The notes under the pieces are model-generated. The model was not told the origin of the DNA and did not search any database. It worked only from the letters and a program-made list of their open reading frames with translations. A program made the position numbers and the translations under genes. Shown one piece after another: positions 60,379 through 64,000 of a stretch of DNA of 64,000 nt. Positions within the stretch are counted from its first letter, which is position 1, and each line of letters begins with the position of its first letter. The stretch covers positions 4,774 through 68,773 of the forward strand of contig CBDAQA010000023.1 of NCBI GenBank assembly GCA_965198865.1, read 5' to 3'. The DNA comes from CBDAQA01 sp965198865 (lineage in GTDB: Bacteria > Planctomycetota > Phycisphaerae > Tepidisphaerales > Tepidisphaeraceae).

Positions 60379-63111
60379 GTGAGTACGCGCATGTTTTCGC
60401 CCAGCACTCCCTCTGCATCCTCCAACTCTGGCGTCGCCGAGCTCGAGCCCGACACCGCCTCCACGGTCGACCCGGCCGTGGCGGCGCTGCCGGTGCAGCA
60501 GTTCGTGTGGGGCGCGGGCATGGAGTGCTCGTTCCTGCCCCACATGAAGGTCGACCAGTTCCAGTGGACCCAGCACGACCGGTTCTGGAAGGAAGACCTG
60601 CGGCGGGCGCGCGAGGAGGCGGGCATCACCACGATGCGATACGCCTTCCCCTGGCACACGATCGAGCCGACGCCCGGCGCGTTCAACTGGGACTACGCCG
60701 ACGAGCGGATGGCCGAGTTCGACAAGCTGGGCATCAACCTGCTGATGGACGTGATGCACTTCGGCACGCCCACCTACCTCAAGCAGGCGGTGGGCGACCC
60801 CGAGTTTCCCGAGGCATTGGAACGTTTCACGACCGCGATGGTCGGCCGGTACGCGGGCCAGGTGAAGACCTGGTGCCCGTACAACGAGCCGCTGGTGTCG
60901 GCCCTGTTCAGCGGGGACCTGGGGTTCTGGCCGCCCTACCAGCGGAAGTGGCGCGGGTACATGCCGGTGCTGACGCGCATCGTGCAGGCCGTCAGTCGCG
61001 GCATCCGGGCGATCCGCTCGACCGCGCCCGATGCGACCGTGCTGTTGTGCGACGCGAGTGAAACCTACAAGACCCGCGAGCCGGGCCTGGCGGCCGAGGT
61101 GAAGCGGCGGAACCTGCGCCGGTTCGTCGTCATGGACCTGCTCACCGGCCGGGTCGACCGAGACCACCCGCTCTACACCTGGCTGAACCAGTACGGCATG
61201 TCCGAGCTGGACCTGCAGTGGTTCCGCACCAACCCGCAGAAGCCCGACATCTTCGGCCTGGACTACTACCCGCACAGCGACTGGCAGCTCGAGACGAAGG
61301 TCGGCGTTGTCAAACAGCGTCGTGCGGATAATCCGCTCGGCCTGTACGGCGTCGCCAACGCCTACTGGAACCGGTACGGCATCCCGCTGATGCTGACCGA
61401 GACCAGCATCGACGGGAAGCCGATCAACCGCGAGATCTGGCTGGACCAGACCATCGAGGACATCCGCAAGCTCCGCGAGGAGGGCGTGCCGATGCTGGGG
61501 CTGATCTGGTGGCCGCTGCTGGACCAGCTCGACTGGGACGGCGCGATGACCCACCGGATCGGCAAGATCCACGAGGTGGGCCTGTTCGGCCTGCACCGCG
61601 AGAAGGACGGGACGCTCAAGCGCAGCACGACGCCGCTGGTGAAGCAATTCAAGCTGGCCATGGAGAGCGGCGAGAGCCGCGTCGGTGCGCTCACGTTCGT
61701 GGCCCAGCCGGCCGTGATGGACGACAGCCAGTCGCCGCTGTCGACCAGCGAGTCGTGGGAAGAGCTGGAAGGGGCCACCCCCGGCGCCCAGGCCAGCGGC
61801 GTCGCGTCGGCGACCACCGCGACCACCGCCCCCAAGGCCAAGCCGTCCGTCATCACGCCGGCCCGGCTCAGCGTGGACTCGCAGAAGTCGACCGACCGCT
61901 ACGGCATCGTCGTGTTCAGCCACCTGCGCTGGGGCTTCGTGTGGCAGCGGCCGCAGCAGTTCCTGAGCCGGTTCGCCAAGTCGCACAGCATCCTGTTCGT
62001 CGAGGAGCCGTTCTTCGACCGCCCGGCCGGCGAGAAGCCGGAGCTGCAGTTCCACCGCGTGATGCCCAACGTCACCGTGGCCTGCCCGCACCTGGAGCCG
62101 TCGTGGGAGAAGAACCCCGACCTGCCCGAGCTGCTCCGCAAGTTCGCCCACGAGGCGATCGACACCATGAATGACGGCGGCACCGCCGGCGAGTTCGACA
62201 AGCCCCTGCTCTGGTACTACAGCCCCATGGACGCCAGCTGGTCGCTCGGCCACTTCGAGAACCGCGGGATCGTCTACGACTCGATGGACGAGCTGTCCCA
62301 GTTCACCGGGGCCCCGCCCAGCCTGATCGCCAACGAGCGGCGGCTGATGGACCACAGCGACGTCGTCTTCACCGGCGGGTACGAGCTCTACCTGAAGAAG
62401 AAGGAGCAGCACCCCAACGTCCACTTCTTCGGCTGCGGGGTGGAGTTCAACCACTTCAACATGGCCGCCGACCCCAGCACGGCCATCCCGCCCGACATCG
62501 ACTTCATGAACCGCCCGATCCTGGGCTGGTTCGGCGTGGTCGACGAGCGCGTCGACTACAACATGGTCGGCGAGATGGCCCGCATGCGGCCCGAGTGGTC
62601 GTTTGCGATGGTCGGCCCGGTCGTGAAGGTCGACCCCAACCTGCTGCCCCACTTCCCGAACCTATACTGGCTCGGCGGTCGCGATTATTCAGTGCTTCCT
62701 AACTATTGCCGAGCCTTTGATGTCAACATGATGTGCTTCGCGCTCAACAGCGCGACGCAGTTCATCAACCCGACCAAGGCCCTGGAGTACATGGCGACCG
62801 GCAAGCCGATCGTCAGCACGGCCGTCAAGGATGTGGTGACGCAGTACACCGGCATGTTCGACATCGTGAAGGGTGCCGAGGAGTTCGTCGACGCCGCCCA
62901 GCGCGCCATGCAGAACCACGACAAGGCCCGCATCCAGAAGTGCCTGGAGAAGGCCCAGCAGAGCAGCTGGGAAAGCACGGTGGCCACCATGCAGGGGTTG
63001 ATCCGCGACGCGATCAAGAAGTCCGATCGGCCCAGCAACCGCAAGATCGAACCGTTACCGGACCTCGGCAGTGGAAAGACTTACGAGTATTTGGCGACGC
63101 AGGGTTCGTGA
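60379..63111 (+). CDS. Fusion of a clan-A glycoside hydrolase and a glycosyltransferase
   Basis: 910 residues from a GTG with GAGG six bases upstream. The first 430 residues are a beta/alpha-barrel hydrolase of GH1-like type: the acid/base Glu170 in C-P-Y-N-E-P and the nucleophile Glu341 in M-L-T-E-T-S; W-W-P-L-L-D closes the barrel. A Thr/Ala/Ser-rich linker (about 440-510) joins a GT-B-type transferase: V-V-F-S-H-L-R-W-G-F-V-W-Q-R-P-Q-Q, I-L-G-W-F-G-V-V-D-E-R-V-D, and N-P-T-K-A-L-E-Y-M-A-T-G-K-P-I-V-S-T-A for donor binding, as in TuaH-like enzymes. It sits before a UDP-galactopyranose-mutase-like gene. Substrates are unknown. Confidence 0.85.
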   Translation: MSTRMFSPSTPSASSNSGVAELEPDTASTVDPAVAALPVQQFVWGAGMECSFLPHMKVDQFQWTQHDRFWKEDLRRAREEAGITTMRYAFPWHTIEPTPGAFNWDYADERMAEFDKLGINLLMDVMHFGTPTYLKQAVGDPEFPEALERFTTAMVGRYAGQVKTWCPYNEPLVSALFSGDLGFWPPYQRKWRGYMPVLTRIVQAVSRGIRAIRSTAPDATVLLCDASETYKTREPGLAAEVKRRNLRRFVVMDLLTGRVDRDHPLYTWLNQYGMSELDLQWFRTNPQKPDIFGLDYYPHSDWQLETKVGVVKQRRADNPLGLYGVANAYWNRYGIPLMLTETSIDGKPINREIWLDQTIEDIRKLREEGVPMLGLIWWPLLDQLDWDGAMTHRIGKIHEVGLFGLHREKDGTLKRSTTPLVKQFKLAMESGESRVGALTFVAQPAVMDDSQSPLSTSESWEELEGATPGAQASGVASATTATTAPKAKPSVITPARLSVDSQKSTDRYGIVVFSHLRWGFVWQRPQQFLSRFAKSHSILFVEEPFFDRPAGEKPELQFHRVMPNVTVACPHLEPSWEKNPDLPELLRKFAHEAIDTMNDGGTAGEFDKPLLWYYSPMDASWSLGHFENRGIVYDSMDELSQFTGAPPSLIANERRLMDHSDVVFTGGYELYLKKKEQHPNVHFFGCGVEFNHFNMAADPSTAIPPDIDFMNRPILGWFGVVDERVDYNMVGEMARMRPEWSFAMVGPVVKVDPNLLPHFPNLYWLGGRDYSVLPNYCRAFDVNMMCFALNSATQFINPTKALEYMATGKPIVSTAVKDVVTQYTGMFDIVKGAEEFVDAAQRAMQNHDKARIQKCLEKAQQSSWESTVATMQGLIRDAIKKSDRPSNRKIEPLPDLGSGKTYEYLATQGS

Positions 63112-63142
63112 GCGAAGATTCACGCGTGAACGAAGAAGAATG

Positions 63143-63224
63143 AGCTACAGATGAACGCAGATGCACGCTCATGCATTCGGACCGGCTTCGTCTGATCTGC
63201 GTGCCTCTGCGTTCATCTGTGGCT
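63143..63224. repeat. 26-base-arm inverted repeat
   Basis: 63143-63168 (AGCTACAGATGAACGCAGAT and onward) pairs with 63199-63224 (ending TTCATCTGTGGCT), two mismatches, loop of 30. It occupies the gap between the fusion gene and the FAD gene. Similar ACAGATGAACGCAGA elements are typical dispersed repeats in bacterial genomes of this kind. Confidence 0.75.
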
Positions 63225-63287
63225 GAAAAGTCTGCAGGCGAACAGTCCGCAGCTGGCCGTTCCAACGATTGCTAAAGGAGTTCTCAG

Positions 63288-64000
63288 ATGAAGATGGACC
63301 CGAAGACGAAGGTTGTGATCATCGGTGCAGGCCCCACGGGTCTGGGGGCCGCCTACCGCCTGAAGGAACTCGGCCACGAGAACTTCACGCTCTACGACCG
63401 TGCCCCCTACATCGGCGGCCTCTCGGCCAGCTTCAAGGACGAGGCCGGGTTCACGTGGGACATCGGCGGCCACGTGATGTTCAGCCACTACAAGTACTAC
63501 GACGAGTGCTTCGACAAGCTGATGGGCAAGGACTTCCAGCTCAACAACCGCGAGTGCTGGGTCCGCATGTTCGAGAACTGGGTGCCGTACCCGTTCCAGA
63601 ACAACATCCGCTACCTCCCCAAGCAGGAGGCCTACGAGTGCATGGCCGGCCTGATCGAGGCCCAGACCAAGCGCGACCACAAGAAGGCCACCAACTTCAA
63701 GGAGTTCGTCGACGCCGTCTTCGGCGACGGCATCTCCAAGCACTTCATGACGCCCTACAACTTCAAGGTGTGGGCGCACCCGCTGGAGATGATGAACAAG
63801 GAGTGGATCGGCGAGCGCGTCGCCGTCCTCGACATCAACCGCGCCCTCAAGAACGTCATGCTCGGCGGCGACGACTTCGGCTGGGGACCCAACAACCAGT
63901 TCAAGTTCCCCCTCTACGGCGGCACCGGCGAGTTCTATCGCCGCTTCGAGAAGCCCCTGGCCGGGCACGTCCAGCTGAACAAGACCGTCGACTTCATCAA
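63288..64000 (+). CDS. FAD-dependent UDP-galactopyranose-mutase-like protein (3' end outside window)
   Basis: At least 237 residues from the ATG at 63288, with AAAGGAG seven bases upstream. The dinucleotide fold is V-V-I-I-G-A-G-P-T-G-L-G-A-A (9-22), followed by L-Y-D-R-A-P-Y-I-G-G-L-S-A and D-I-G-G-H-V-M-F-S-H. This matches UDP-galactopyranose mutase and related NAD(P)/FAD sugar-modifying or amine-oxidase-type proteins that occur in glycan clusters. Continues past the right edge. Next to the hydrolase-transferase gene, it points to a surface-polysaccharide locus. Confidence 0.8.
   Translation, partial: MKMDPKTKVVIIGAGPTGLGAAYRLKELGHENFTLYDRAPYIGGLSASFKDEAGFTWDIGGHVMFSHYKYYDECFDKLMGKDFQLNNRECWVRMFENWVPYPFQNNIRYLPKQEAYECMAGLIEAQTKRDHKKATNFKEFVDAVFGDGISKHFMTPYNFKVWAHPLEMMNKEWIGERVAVLDINRALKNVMLGGDDFGWGPNNQFKFPLYGGTGEFYRRFEKPLAGHVQLNKTVDFI

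Overview
The window is a high-GC bacterial chromosome segment that most resembles the phylum Planctomycetota, probably the Phycisphaerae side. This is inferred from gene content: two GroEL paralogues, small membrane proteins ending in a C-R-R-C-G-Y-D-L/C-P-E-C-G zinc ribbon, a MotB with a cysteine-rich N-terminus, a planctomycete-style exosortase/EPS locus, and many intergenic long-armed inverted repeats. No rRNA is present; one tRNA-Arg(TCG) is.

Layout. 0-9 kb: a MarR regulator divergent from an azoreductase, then a proteostasis block (groEL1, a DUF4160/DUF2442 pair, a small membrane protein, groES, groEL2, a broken hicA, dnaJ, grpE), then fmdB-like and yacG genes. groEL1 is preceded by two copies of TGCCA-N3-TGGCA instead of a CIRCE element. 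9-13.5 kb: a large membrane protein, tRNA-Arg and a patch of gene debris (helicase C-terminus, GntR N-terminus), then a GT2 glycosyltransferase. 13.5-19 kb: a response regulator, an inositol-monophosphatase-family enzyme carrying an inserted MshEN-like domain, a GHMP sugar kinase, a lipoprotein, a very probable c-di-AMP (ydaO-yuaA) riboswitch in front of a 75-residue unknown protein, and a GNAT acetyltransferase. 19-30.4 kb: a minus-strand exopolysaccharide/exosortase locus (OPX export lipoprotein, exosortase, EpsI-like protein, a giant TPR protein, a Wzc-type tyrosine kinase). The TPR and OPX genes carry single-base frameshifts.

30.6-44 kb: small membrane proteins, a decayed GH28 fragment, an FMN reductase, a general-stress-type protein, argJ, a GT-C-like membrane protein, folE, a crystallin-like protein, a composite of two decayed transposases, an aminotransferase, a DUF433/DUF5615 toxin-antitoxin pair and a HEAT-repeat protein. 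44-50 kb: an ABC importer (permease and binding protein, no ATPase in view) and a DUF4126/zinc-ribbon membrane protein. 50-57 kb: a short MnmE-like GTPase, a ParE/antitoxin/HEPN patch, coaX, lepB and the rpsP-trmD-rplS ribosomal cluster. 57-59.6 kb: motA, a GxxExxY protein and motB, ended by a strong terminator. 60-64 kb: a fused glycoside hydrolase-glycosyltransferase and the start of an FAD-dependent UDP-galactopyranose-mutase-like gene, probably a second surface-glycan locus.

The most interesting items are the apparently orphan c-di-AMP riboswitch, the phosphatase with an embedded MshEN-type module, the exosortase locus, the HEPN-antitoxin fusion and the hydrolase-transferase fusion. Several genes contain frameshifts that are one extra base each, mostly in homopolymers. 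This could be real decay or base-calling error, and only read data can decide.
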